A DNA stretch of 64,000 bases from JAAUUE01 sp943370025 (GTDB lineage: Bacteria; Cyanobacteriota; Cyanobacteriia; Cyanobacteriales; JAAUUE01), in the NCBI GenBank assembly GCA_943370025.1, contig CALRPI020000013.1, positions 1 through 64,000 on the forward strand. Reading direction: 5' to 3'. Shown here in pieces: positions 17,098-25,593 of this stretch. Every line of letters begins with the position of its first letter. Position 1 is the stretch's first letter. The notes under the pieces were generated by a model, which was not told where the DNA came from, searched no databases, and worked only from the letters and a program-made list of their open reading frames with translations. A program made the position numbers and the translations under genes.

Positions 17098-20000
17098 TTA
17101 AGCACTGATCCTGATCTGATTAGGTAGAGTAAAATAAATGGTGGCTCCTGCTTCTACGGTTCCTTCTGCCCATACTCGCCCACCATGACGATGAATAATG
17201 CGCTGGACTGTAGCCAAGCCAATGCCTGTACCGGGAAATTCGTTGGTGTTGTGCAGTCTTTGGAATACCCCAAAAAGCATGGTGGCATAAGCCATATCAA
17301 AACCTGCTCCATCGTCATGGACAAAATACACTGTTTCGCTCTGAGATTCGCTCTGAGGTTCAACCGGAGATTCACTCTGGAGGAAAATAGTTCCAAATTC
17401 GATGCGGGCGTTGGCATGATGGCTAGTAAACTTCCAAGCATTTTGCAGGAGGTTTTCTAGAACAATTTGCATCAGGTTGTGATCAGCATAGACGATCACT
17501 TCTGGGGCGATCACAAATTCGACCCGGCGTTCCGGCTCCAACTCCCGGAGATTAGTAGCAATTTTTCGGACTAATTTACTTAAGTTTAACCTGCCATACT
17601 GAACTTCTGCCCTAGATACCCGCGAGAGGCGCAGGAGATCATCGATTAAATCTCCCATGCGTTCGACGGCTCGATGGATACGATCAAAGTAATCCTTAGC
17701 CTCTTCATCAAAGCGATCGCCATAGTCTTCGATCAGGGCTTTGCTAAAGCCATCGATCGCCCGCAGAGGCGCACGGAGATCGTGGGAAACCGAGTAGGCA
17801 AATGCCTCCAATTCTCGGTTGGCAGTCTCTAGCTGCTTGGCTGTTTGTTGAATTTTTGCCTCGGCTTGCTTGCGGTGAGTAATATCCGTAACCCGCACTA
17901 AATTCATGGTTTTGTCTGCCACCACGATCGGTTTAGCCGCAATATTTCCCCAGAAGTAACTCCCCTGCCGAGTAACGTACTCAATTTCTCGGCTCCAAAA
18001 CCCTTTAGTGACAATCTCTCGACCGATCGCTGCCAGTTCATCTCTAGTAAATTGATTCCGTTGGAGAGTATGCCCCTCGATACCGATTAATTCAGCTTTT
18101 TCGGCTACCCTAAAAATTTCCACCGCTTTCTGATTGCAATCAAGGGTAAGCAAGGTTTCTGAATCTACCAGAAATAGAGCATCAGCTAGTTCATTGAAAA
18201 TTGCCTCTCGCAAGTCCCGATTCCGAATAATTTCCTGCTCGGTGCGTTTGCGATCACTAATATCGGCTATCCGTACCAAATGCATTTCTGTACCAGCAAC
18301 CGTAATAGTTTTAATGGCAACGCTGCCCCAGAAATAATGTCCTTGCCGAGTTGCATACTCAATTTCTTGGCTCCAAATCCCCTTAGTAATTACCTCTTTA
18401 TTCATCATCAAAGTTTCTTCAGAGGTAAAGGGAGAGCGATGTAACTGACAACCATCAATGCCAATTAGTTCTGCTTTGCGATCTACTTCAAAAATTTCCA
18501 CGGCTTGGCGATTGCAATCAATAGTCAGTCCAGTGTGAGGGTTGACGAGAAAGATGGCATCGGTGGATTCATTAAAGATTGCTTCCTGCAAATCCCGGCG
18601 GTGGATAATTTCCTGCTCGGCGCGTTTCCGATCGCTAATATTGCGGATCATGAACAGGACTTCTTCCTTGTCCTCGATCGGCACGACCCGCACTTCCTCT
18701 TGTTGAAGAATTCCCGCGATCGTCACTTCTTGTGCATAAACTTGGGTTTGCCTTGTTTCTAGAGCAACAGTCATGTGGTGAACTTGGCGCTGATAGTGTT
18801 CTGGATCGAGACAATCTATCATCAGTTGACCAACTATTTCATCATTGCCAAGGGATACCAATAATTCCTTTGACCCAGAGTAGCTTAAATAAATCCCGGC
18901 TCGATTCACCCGAAACATCAGGTCAGGAATAGCTTGCAGTATTGCCCGATTTTGAGCCTCAATTTCCGCCAAGGCAACTTCAGCAGCTTTGCGATCGCTA
19001 ATATCCATCGCAATTCCCACCAAACGACTCACTCCCCCATCCTCATCTATCTGGGGCTGCCCCTTGGCAAATACATAACCAAGGGAGCCATCTTCCCGAA
19101 TGATTGGGATATCTAACTCGTAGGGTTCGCCAAACTGGATCGCTCGATCGACCAGAAAATTCAGACGCTGATAATCTTCTAGAACAAAATTCCGACTCTG
19201 CTGAGGAAAACTAGGGGCGGGTTGGTCTGGATTATAACCAAATATCTGAAACAGTTCTGGCGACCAATATGCTTCCCCCGTAGTGACAAGAAATTCCCAA
19301 CTTCCCAACCGAGCAACTCGCTGTGCCTCCCTGAGGATTGTCTCCTGTTTTTGGAGAGCCTCAGTCCGTTGAGCAACTCGAATCTCTAATTCCTGATTGA
19401 TCTGCGCTAGGGAGACAACTAGGCGTTTCTGCTCCGTAATATCCAACCCAAAGCTAACACTCTTGCCATCAGAAAGCCGGATATGCATCCAATTAGTATC
19501 TAGTATTTGCCCATTTCTAGCTTTTAGTTTGGATTCCCGCCAAGTAGAATCTGCGGTGATTATATGTTGCATCACTGCCTCGTATTCTGCTGGATCAGGG
19601 TAACATTCTCGCAGGACATCGGTGGACTGAAAATCTGCTGTTGTCCAACCCAATAATTGCTCTAAATATTGATTGCTCATTAAGACCTGATTGTCTTGGG
19701 AATAGAGGCTCGCCATGACTGGCATGTGGTCAAAGATCAGTTGTAGAATTTCTTTTTGGCTTTGGAGTTCCAATTCTGTTTGTTTAAGGGCAGTTATATC
19801 TCGCCCTACAGACTGAATTTCTACTAATTTCCCTTCAGTATTAAAAATTCCTTGGTTGAGCCATTGTGTCCAGCCGATCGTTCCATCTACCCTCACGTGG
19901 CGATTTTCTACCAAGAAACTAGGATTTTCTAAGGTTAATTCCTTGATTTGCCAGAGAGTATCTATCAAGCTTTCAGGGTTGGAAATCTCTATCCACTTCT

Positions 20001-20721
20001 TTCCGACTATTTCCTCTAGAGAACGACCCAAAGCACAACAGCGGGCTGGGTTAGCAAAGGTAATGGTTGTATCTGGGAGCGATCGCACAATAAAATCTGT
20101 TTGAGCTTCAACTACCCGCTGATAAGACATCTTACTTTCTCGCAAAGCCTGCTCTGAATTACGACGAGTAGTAATATCTTGAAAAGTTGCAATCACGTAC
20201 TCCACTTGCCCTTGGGTGTTAAATATCGGGCTTGCTAGTACTTCTAGGGGAATTATGCGATCGAGATGGTGTACTTCTATATCCTCTACTTGGACTTTCG
20301 CTCCTGCCAACGCCAAGTAACTAGGCAGATCTTCTAGGGGATAGGGTTCATGGGTAGTTGATCGATAGAGTTGAAAAGCTTGAGAAAGTTCGGCAACTTT
20401 CCCTATCTGGGGGACGGAGCTAGAAATATCTGTTAAAAGTTCTTGGCCAGCCTGATTGATATACACCAAATCCCCGGTAGTATTATGGACAGCAATACCT
20501 ACAGAGGTGGCATCAAGAAATTGAGTCAAATAATTACCTTCATGATGCTGCTCAGAGATCGGAATATGATTTAAGGTCTGCGTTAGGAGAGATGAGACTA
20601 AGTGCTTGACACTAGTGGGTGTGGATTCCCAGTCTGCGCTCGGAATCTGCTCAAGGCTGTGGGGATATTGTTCTGCCATAGCGAATAAGTTAACCAAGAT
20701 TTTCCTAAAATCATCTTTCAA
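17098..20721 (-). CDS. Multi-PAS sensor histidine kinase
   Basis: A 1207-residue soluble-looking kinase with no transmembrane segments. It has at least seven PAS or PAC units between residues ~60 and ~940, each ending in DITxxK/SDRKxxE-type PAC signatures. HisKA follows at about 975 (FAYSVSHDLRAPLRAIDGFS, phosphoacceptor His) and a HATPase domain with an N-box (ENLLQNAWKF), DDGAGFD and GTGIGLATV. The last two PAS units before the kinase (about 720-840 and 845-965) are clearly recent duplicates. The kinase core resembles phytochrome-type kinases, but no GAF/PHY chromophore domain is seen. It heads the operon with the Rcp1-like and GGDEF-EAL genes. Confidence 0.92.
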   Translation of the reverse strand: MKDDFRKILVNLFAMAEQYPHSLEQIPSADWESTPTSVKHLVSSLLTQTLNHIPISEQHHEGNYLTQFLDATSVGIAVHNTTGDLVYINQAGQELLTDISSSVPQIGKVAELSQAFQLYRSTTHEPYPLEDLPSYLALAGAKVQVEDIEVHHLDRIIPLEVLASPIFNTQGQVEYVIATFQDITTRRNSEQALRESKMSYQRVVEAQTDFIVRSLPDTTITFANPARCCALGRSLEEIVGKKWIEISNPESLIDTLWQIKELTLENPSFLVENRHVRVDGTIGWTQWLNQGIFNTEGKLVEIQSVGRDITALKQTELELQSQKEILQLIFDHMPVMASLYSQDNQVLMSNQYLEQLLGWTTADFQSTDVLRECYPDPAEYEAVMQHIITADSTWRESKLKARNGQILDTNWMHIRLSDGKSVSFGLDITEQKRLVVSLAQINQELEIRVAQRTEALQKQETILREAQRVARLGSWEFLVTTGEAYWSPELFQIFGYNPDQPAPSFPQQSRNFVLEDYQRLNFLVDRAIQFGEPYELDIPIIREDGSLGYVFAKGQPQIDEDGGVSRLVGIAMDISDRKAAEVALAEIEAQNRAILQAIPDLMFRVNRAGIYLSYSGSKELLVSLGNDEIVGQLMIDCLDPEHYQRQVHHMTVALETRQTQVYAQEVTIAGILQQEEVRVVPIEDKEEVLFMIRNISDRKRAEQEIIHRRDLQEAIFNESTDAIFLVNPHTGLTIDCNRQAVEIFEVDRKAELIGIDGCQLHRSPFTSEETLMMNKEVITKGIWSQEIEYATRQGHYFWGSVAIKTITVAGTEMHLVRIADISDRKRTEQEIIRNRDLREAIFNELADALFLVDSETLLTLDCNQKAVEIFRVAEKAELIGIEGHTLQRNQFTRDELAAIGREIVTKGFWSREIEYVTRQGSYFWGNIAAKPIVVADKTMNLVRVTDITHRKQAEAKIQQTAKQLETANRELEAFAYSVSHDLRAPLRAIDGFSKALIEDYGDRFDEEAKDYFDRIHRAVERMGDLIDDLLRLSRVSRAEVQYGRLNLSKLVRKIATNLRELEPERRVEFVIAPEVIVYADHNLMQIVLENLLQNAWKFTSHHANARIEFGTIFLQSESPVEPQSESQSETVYFVHDDGAGFDMAYATMLFGVFQRLHNTNEFPGTGIGLATVQRIIHRHGGRVWAEGTVEAGATIYFTLPNQIRISA

Positions 20722-20732
20722 ATCATCTTTTA

Positions 20733-20829
20733 TAGAACTTATACACTGCTCATGAATTATCTAGAGTTTTGAAAATTTTGCGGGCTAAAGGTCATCGAAG
20801 CCCACAAAATTACTAAATGCATAATTCCT
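20733..20829. repeat. Family C element, copy C4
   Basis: About 97 bp from TAGAACTTATACACTGCTCA to GCATAATTCCTA, with an AATTTTGCGGGCT / AGCCCACAAAATT core hairpin. It lies just upstream of the multi-PAS kinase start, so it may overlap the operon's promoter. Confidence 0.65.
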
Positions 20830-20925
20830 ATTCTATAGTTGTCGCCGATCAAGTTAGGTTATAGAACTATCACGAGGCAGAGAAGATTCTATAGCCGAAA
20901 TCATTTTCGTTCCCTTGATAGTTGC

Positions 20926-21157
20926 TATAGCGATCCTAAATGGGTTGAGAACGGCTCCCCCTCCGGGCTGCCATGTACACACAAGTATTGATCATCTCGT
21001 TTAATGGGGAGGATCCCCCTAAATCCCCCTTAAAAAGGGGGGCTGGGGGGGATCAAATCCTGAAACGTAGTCGGAGTGGTCTTGTGTGTGCACCGTAGCC
21101 CGGAGGGGGAGCCGTTCTCAACCCTCTAAAATTCTAAATTCATTTAGGATAACTATA
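20926..21157. repeat. Family A element with expanded tip, copy A5 (232 bp)
   Basis: The outer ends match 92 bp copies A1/A2 exactly in arrangement, but the hairpin tip is expanded by about 140 bp. The arms continue as GGCTCCCCCTCCGGGCT, then ACACACAAG, and the centre holds GGATCCCCCTAAATCCCCC / GGGGGCTGGGGGGGATC. The whole can fold into one very long stem. It occupies most of the 493-base gap between the kinase and queF. A short TATAGCC...TTGCTATA stretch directly before it (20890-20929) may be a remnant of another copy. Confidence 0.8.
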
Positions 21158-21214
21158 TACATCCCTTAATAGTTACTATACATAACAATTTTAATGGATT
21201 TATTCGATCGCAAA

Positions 21215-21676
21215 TCATAAAGGATTTGCTCGATACTCAGGAAAATTCATTTCTTTCCCCCGATGGGTGGTAATTACTGTTTTAACATTGCCCCGGCGAG
21301 TAAAATCACCAATCACTCTCATGGCTTTGGGCTTGATCTCTGCCATTAATCTATCAGCAATTACATTAATCACCTTTTCATGACTAATATGCTGCTGGCG
21401 AAAAGAGTTGATATAGAGCTTGAAGGCTTTTAGTTCCACAACCCAACCATCAGGGTAATAATCAAGGACGATCGTTCCAAAATCTGGATAGCCCGATCGT
21501 GGGCAGAGGGCAGTAAATTCTGGATGCTCAATATGAATTAAATAGTCATGAGCCGGGGATGAATTTTCCCAAATTTCTAAGGGCTGATCCGTAGCCTTTA
21601 TAATTGCTTCATCTCCATAACGGGTAGATTGCAGATCACTTTCTGGGGGATTATTTGGAGTCATATTTATCGTCAT
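21215..21676 (-). CDS. queF: NADPH-dependent 7-cyano-7-deazaguanine reductase
   Basis: A 153-residue unimodular QueF, which reduces preQ0 to preQ1 in queuosine biosynthesis for tRNA. The active-site Cys58 and Asp65 lie in FTALCPRSGYPDFG, and VVELKAFKLYINSFR and the ISHEKVIN stretch are family-typical. The start could also be the Met at residue 5. No other queuosine genes are nearby; repeats flank it on both sides. Confidence 0.95.
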   Translation of the reverse strand: MTINMTPNNPPESDLQSTRYGDEAIIKATDQPLEIWENSSPAHDYLIHIEHPEFTALCPRSGYPDFGTIVLDYYPDGWVVELKAFKLYINSFRQQHISHEKVINVIADRLMAEIKPKAMRVIGDFTRRGNVKTVITTHRGKEMNFPEYRANPL

Positions 21677-21686
21677 ATTAAAATTT

Positions 21687-21774
21687 GCGAGGAGGTTTTT
21701 GCGGGCTGAGCGGAGTCGAAGCCCGCAAAAACCTCCTTAATCCTAGGTAATTTGTTGGTAGTGCATAAGCCCTA
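21687..21774. repeat. Family C element, copy C2, overlapping a stop codon
   Basis: A long hairpin (GAGGTTTTTGCGGGCT and its complement) followed by the family's right end, read on the minus strand as TTAGGGCTTATGCACTACCA. That end supplies the TAG stop of the beta-barrel-like gene. The left end is not well conserved. Confidence 0.65.
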
Positions 21775-22635
21775 ATAAAGTTCTAAGAAAACTCCCCAGC
21801 GGCGATCGCTTTTTCCGACTCTGCTTTCTAGCTGCCACTGGGTTCCCACGCGGAGATTCCTAGTAATAGCATAGCCCAGAGCTAGATTTGTAATCGCCAC
21901 TTCTTGGCTGCTACCGGGAGCCACCCAAGTCTGACTCAGGGCAAGATCAGCCGCACTGGGGCGAGAGAGAACTACTTGCAACCTGCCCCCCACACTAATG
22001 CCCCTCGTGCTTAAATCTTGGGAATTAATTTGCCGATAACCCAAAACAGGGGCGGCATTGACATAGTTACCCAAGGGCAGTGCATAGTAGCGTAACTCGG
22101 CTCCGTAGTTACCCAGATTCCCAGTTTGATAGTCACCGCTGAGGGTTAACCGTTCCCCCAGAAAAATATCTTCAACGCCTAGAGTGACCTGACCCTGCTG
22201 AGTGCTTTCTCCATAGCCCAACCGCCATCGCGTCCGAAAGCTAGAATCGTTTTCTATGTCTTCCAGCACATTCGGGATCTGTCGCTGCCAGCGCTGAAGG
22301 ACGGGACTATTCTGCCAACTGGGTTGGGGAGCCGGGGGTGTGATAACTGGATTTGTGGTGTTTGGAGTTTCGGCGATCGAAGTTGTGGTTGCCACAATCG
22401 AAGTTGTAGGTGTGGCGATCGAATCTGTGGTTGTAGCAGTTACTAACGGTGCTGTTTCTGCCGTCACTTCAGCCAAAGCAGGTTTTTGCAAAAATAAATA
22501 ACTGCTCAACAATCCACCAAACACACCAAGAGACACACCCATTAGGTTGGGTAGAGCAAAGCGAAACCCAACGCCAACAAAATGAGAACTTTGAGCAAAC
22601 TCTTTTTTTAGTCTTAAATTAAGTAAGTGCAGCAA
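21772..22635 (-). CDS. Exported beta-rich protein, possible outer-membrane barrel
   Basis: A 287-residue protein. Residues ~30-55 include a hydrophobic segment ending in KPALAEV, a plausible signal peptide with an AxA-type site but with an unusually long N-terminal extension. A Thr/Ala-rich linker (about 58-110) follows. The C-terminal 150 residues alternate polar and hydrophobic positions (LTLSGDYQTG, NYGAELRYYALPLG, ISVGGRLQVVLS, LRVGTQWQLES) and end in FLELY, as in beta-barrel proteins with a terminal aromatic. The function is unknown. It starts 2 bases after argF, so the two are co-transcribed. Its TAG stop falls in repeat C2. Confidence 0.6.
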   Translation of the reverse strand: MLHLLNLRLKKEFAQSSHFVGVGFRFALPNLMGVSLGVFGGLLSSYLFLQKPALAEVTAETAPLVTATTTDSIATPTTSIVATTTSIAETPNTTNPVITPPAPQPSWQNSPVLQRWQRQIPNVLEDIENDSSFRTRWRLGYGESTQQGQVTLGVEDIFLGERLTLSGDYQTGNLGNYGAELRYYALPLGNYVNAAPVLGYRQINSQDLSTRGISVGGRLQVVLSRPSAADLALSQTWVAPGSSQEVAITNLALGYAITRNLRVGTQWQLESRVGKSDRRWGVFLELY

Positions 22636-22637
22636 GA

Positions 22638-23558
22638 TTAATTGCCTCCCAGAAGGCTGAGGAGGAGGGCTTTTTGGGCGTGCATCCGGTTTTCGGCTTG
22701 CTGCCAGATGCGGGATTGACTACCGGCGATGACCTCCTCGGTAATTTCTTCGTCTCGGTGAGCGGGGAGACAATGGAGGGCGATCGCATCTTTAGCGGCT
22801 TTCTCCAACAGAGCTTGATTTAGTTGATAGGGTTGAAAAATGGGAATCCTTGATTCAGCAAGGTCTTCCTGCCCCATACTTGCCCAAACATCGGTGTAGA
22901 GAATTTGGCTACCTTGAACGGCGGCGATCGGGTCTTCGGTGACTAATACTTCGGTTTTCCCGGCGGCGATTTTCTTTGCCTGCTCCACAATCTGGGCATC
23001 GGGTTGATAGTCCTTGGGGCAACCAATTCGCACATGCATCCCCGTCAAGGCACAGCCCAACAAGAGGGAGTTTGCCATATTATTTCCATCCCCCAGATAG
23101 GTCAAGGTCAAGCCAGCGAGGGAGCCAAAACATTCTTGGGCGGTGAGGAGATCTGCCAAAACTTGGCAGGGATGCTCTAGGTCAGTCAGGGCATTGATAA
23201 TGGGGATTTGGGAGCAGGCAGCAAAGGTTTCCAAGTCGGCTTGTTTGTAGGTACGAATTGCCAAAATATCTAGGTAGCCGTCGAGGACTTTGGCAGTATC
23301 TTCGAGGGGTTCACCTCGGCTGATCTGGGTGACGTTGGTGTTGAGATCGATCGCCTGCCCCCCCAGTTGATACATCGCCACCAAAAAACTAACCCGTGTC
23401 CGAGTGGAGGCTTTATAAAATAACAAGCCCAAAACCTTCCGCCGCAAGGGTTCTATCTCTTTCGACTTTAGTTCTATGGCTAAATTGAGTAATTCTGCAA
23501 TTTCTTCACTACTCAAATCCGCCAAACTCAGCAAATCCCTTCCCTGTAAACTTGCCAT
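22638..23558 (-). CDS. argF: Ornithine carbamoyltransferase
   Basis: A 306-residue enzyme that joins carbamoyl phosphate to ornithine to give citrulline in arginine synthesis (cytoplasm). The carbamoyl-phosphate site STRTRVSF is at 51-58, HPCQVLADLLT is in the middle, an ornithine-binding DVWASMGQE segment lies at about 211-219, and HCLPAHR is near 263. The length is normal. It is the first gene of a two-gene unit with the exported beta-rich protein. Confidence 0.95.
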   Translation of the reverse strand: MASLQGRDLLSLADLSSEEIAELLNLAIELKSKEIEPLRRKVLGLLFYKASTRTRVSFLVAMYQLGGQAIDLNTNVTQISRGEPLEDTAKVLDGYLDILAIRTYKQADLETFAACSQIPIINALTDLEHPCQVLADLLTAQECFGSLAGLTLTYLGDGNNMANSLLLGCALTGMHVRIGCPKDYQPDAQIVEQAKKIAAGKTEVLVTEDPIAAVQGSQILYTDVWASMGQEDLAESRIPIFQPYQLNQALLEKAAKDAIALHCLPAHRDEEITEEVIAGSQSRIWQQAENRMHAQKALLLSLLGGN

Positions 23559-23588
23559 ATGCCCTCACTGCCTTGATTAAAGATTACT

Positions 23589-23684
23589 GGACTTACGCCT
23601 TTTGATGTTTTTGCAGGCTTCGACGACCCTCAGCCCGCAAAAACATCCACAACTCTAGATAATGCGTTGGCATTGCGTAAGTCC
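23589..23684. repeat. Family C element, copy C1 (best preserved)
   Basis: A 96 bp element with ends GGACTTACGC and GCGTAAGTCC and a core hairpin GATGTTTTTGC[G/A]GGCT / AGCCCGCAAAAACATC. It fills the gap between the ferredoxin-like gene and argF. I use it as the reference for the family. Confidence 0.8.
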
Positions 23685-23708
23685 TAGATTTAGATAACTA
23701 CCGCTAGT

Positions 23709-23948
23709 CTACCAAGTTGGGTCGCTATAAAGTGTAACCGTTACCTGCTTTTTGCCTAAAGGTACAGAAGTAATACAAGCACAAATGGTTTCCCCGTCAT
23801 CAATTTCGACCTCACAAGCATGGCAGGAACCCCGCAAGCACCCTGTCGGAATCTCCACCCCCGCCCGCCGCGCTGCCTCTAGTACCGATTCCCCAGCCTC
23901 CGCCTGAATAGATATTTCATCAGGCAAAAATATTAGCTCTACACTCAT
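23709..23948 (-). CDS. Short 2Fe-2S ferredoxin-like protein
   Basis: A 79-residue protein. The start ATG at 23948 (MSVELIFLP) fits the beta-grasp fold better than the upstream TTG. The cluster motif is C37-x4-C42-x2-C45 (TGCLRGSCHACEV), with the fourth ligand among C56/C58 (ETICACITSV). In plant-type ferredoxins the fourth Cys follows about 29 residues after the third; here only 10-12 residues intervene, so a loop is missing. It is probably an electron carrier or a domain partner. The partner is unknown, and the gene sits between argF and DUF2252, 35 bases downstream of the latter. Confidence 0.8.
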   Translation of the reverse strand: MSVELIFLPDEISIQAEAGESVLEAARRAGVEIPTGCLRGSCHACEVEIDDGETICACITSVPLGKKQVTVTLYSDPTW

Positions 23949-23983
23949 AAATTCTTGATATAGGAGTTCAATCAATATGGCAA

Positions 23984-25387
23984 TTAACTTAAAATTTTAA
24001 TTCTGCCAGATTTAATAGCTGCCAACAGAGCTTGGTGATCCTGTTGATTTTGGATGGCGTAGGCTGCCGCAAACTTAGCGATCGCCTGATCAAACCCATC
24101 TCCCTGCCCCAGATAACCAGAAATCTGCGCCGCATCCCCAGCACGGGCATGGGCGCGAGCTAGTGCCCAACCACAAAACTCCACATATTCCAGAAACCTC
24201 GTCCCATCCAAGTCATCCAAATCCACCGAACTTTTCATATCCCGCAACTGCCGCACATAAAAATCATGCCCCCCTTCACTCTGCATCCAGCCCAGAAAAA
24301 TATCACTAGCTGCTTGGGTGATTCTTTGCCCCGTGACGATGCGCCGACCTTGCCGATCGTACACACTAGGTTTCGTATAGGGTTCCAGCACCGATCGCCT
24401 CGCCTCCTTGATTTGTAGAAACAACGCATCCTCCTCCCCCGCCATAAACAAAGCCACCGCACAGCGAGTCCCCACACTACCCACCCCCACAACCTTCATC
24501 GCCAAATCCACCAATTCATAGCGATCGAACAACACCCGCACATCCTCCCGCAAACTCGCCCGGTATTGGGGCAAAGCCTGTTGCATTTCTGCAAGAGTGC
24601 GATCGCCATCAACGTGATAGACCAAGGGGGGCTTGTCCAAAATCCGGGGCTGTCCATTCACCACTCGCGTCATCTCTGGCAGAATACTACTAGCGGCATG
24701 GTGGCTAACTTTGGGAGTGTTAAATAGCCTTTGCTTTTTGGCTCTAGAATCTGCACTCAACTCCAAAATCCGCTCCACAGTTAGCTTTGTGTACCAAGCA
24801 TTCAGGGCAGTCATCTCCGCCAACTCCGCCATGTGACGGCGATAACTCTGCACCGTCGCCAACACCGCCGCCGCCGATTCTCGATCGCTCAACCGAATAT
24901 CCTGCCCCGCCACCAACACACTCACCGCCAACCGCTTCACATCCCACTCCCAAGGTGCAGGAAGGGTTTCATCAAAATCATTCACATCAAAAATCAAATT
25001 GCGCTCCGGTGTGGCAAAGGCTCCAAAGTTCAGCAAATGGCAATCTCCTACCGCCTGCACCCGTAAACCTGTTGTGGGTGTAGTCGCCACATCCTGCGCC
25101 ATAATCAGCGCAGCCCCCCGCAAAAAAGCAAAGGGAGATTTCGCCATTCGTTCGTAGCGCAGGGGCAAAAGATTGGTTAATCTGCCCTGATTAGATTGTT
25201 CCAAAAGGCTGAGGGGATCGCGATCGCTCCCCGGCTGCCATTGACTATGGACCGAACGAGGAACTTGCTTTCTCAGAGCTTTACCTGCTGCCATGCGCTG
25301 GGATTTTGGCAAACCTGATGTAGAGCGGGAGATTGTTTCAGCTTTTGGCACAGACACTGAAGGAACGGATTCTGGAGGTAAAATCAT
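23984..25387 (-). CDS. DUF2252 family protein
   Basis: A 467-residue cytosolic protein matching the DUF2252 family: KSPFAFLRGAALIMAQD, GDCHLLNFGAFATPERNLIFDVNDFDETLPAPWEWDVKRL and a C-terminal GWALARAHARAGDAA motif. The HLLNFG...DVNDFDE block resembles the catalytic loop and metal site of aminoglycoside-phosphotransferase-like kinases, so a small-molecule kinase fold is likely; the substrate is unknown. It precedes the short ferredoxin-like gene and may be co-transcribed with it. Confidence 0.85.
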   Translation of the reverse strand: MILPPESVPSVSVPKAETISRSTSGLPKSQRMAAGKALRKQVPRSVHSQWQPGSDRDPLSLLEQSNQGRLTNLLPLRYERMAKSPFAFLRGAALIMAQDVATTPTTGLRVQAVGDCHLLNFGAFATPERNLIFDVNDFDETLPAPWEWDVKRLAVSVLVAGQDIRLSDRESAAAVLATVQSYRRHMAELAEMTALNAWYTKLTVERILELSADSRAKKQRLFNTPKVSHHAASSILPEMTRVVNGQPRILDKPPLVYHVDGDRTLAEMQQALPQYRASLREDVRVLFDRYELVDLAMKVVGVGSVGTRCAVALFMAGEEDALFLQIKEARRSVLEPYTKPSVYDRQGRRIVTGQRITQAASDIFLGWMQSEGGHDFYVRQLRDMKSSVDLDDLDGTRFLEYVEFCGWALARAHARAGDAAQISGYLGQGDGFDQAIAKFAAAYAIQNQQDHQALLAAIKSGRIKILS

Positions 25388-25467
25388 GGCATAAATAAAG
25401 CGTCAATGAATCAGGCATCAGCATAGTTAAGACTTAACCAAGTTCTGCTATTAGCAATCATCGATAG

Positions 25468-25487
25468 GGGCGCAAGGCTTTGCGCCC
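25468..25487. repeat. GGGCGCAA hairpin, copy G1
   Basis: A 20 bp perfect hairpin, GGGCGCAA-GGCT-TTGCGCCC. Near-identical copies occur at 27912 and 62304, so it is a dispersed short repeat. Confidence 0.7.
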
Positions 25488-25593
25488 TGACTAGATATAT
25501 TATGTTTACATATCCTGTCAGCAGAATGGCGATCGCTTTAGAGCGGCAAATTAATATTGCATCTAAAACTATAATAAACGCCATAATAAATTC

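Noticed and set aside
24744..25083. Several Cys/Pro-rich ORFs inside the DUF2252 gene
   Set aside because: They are GC-rich shadow frames; the minus-strand gene is complete with family motifs.
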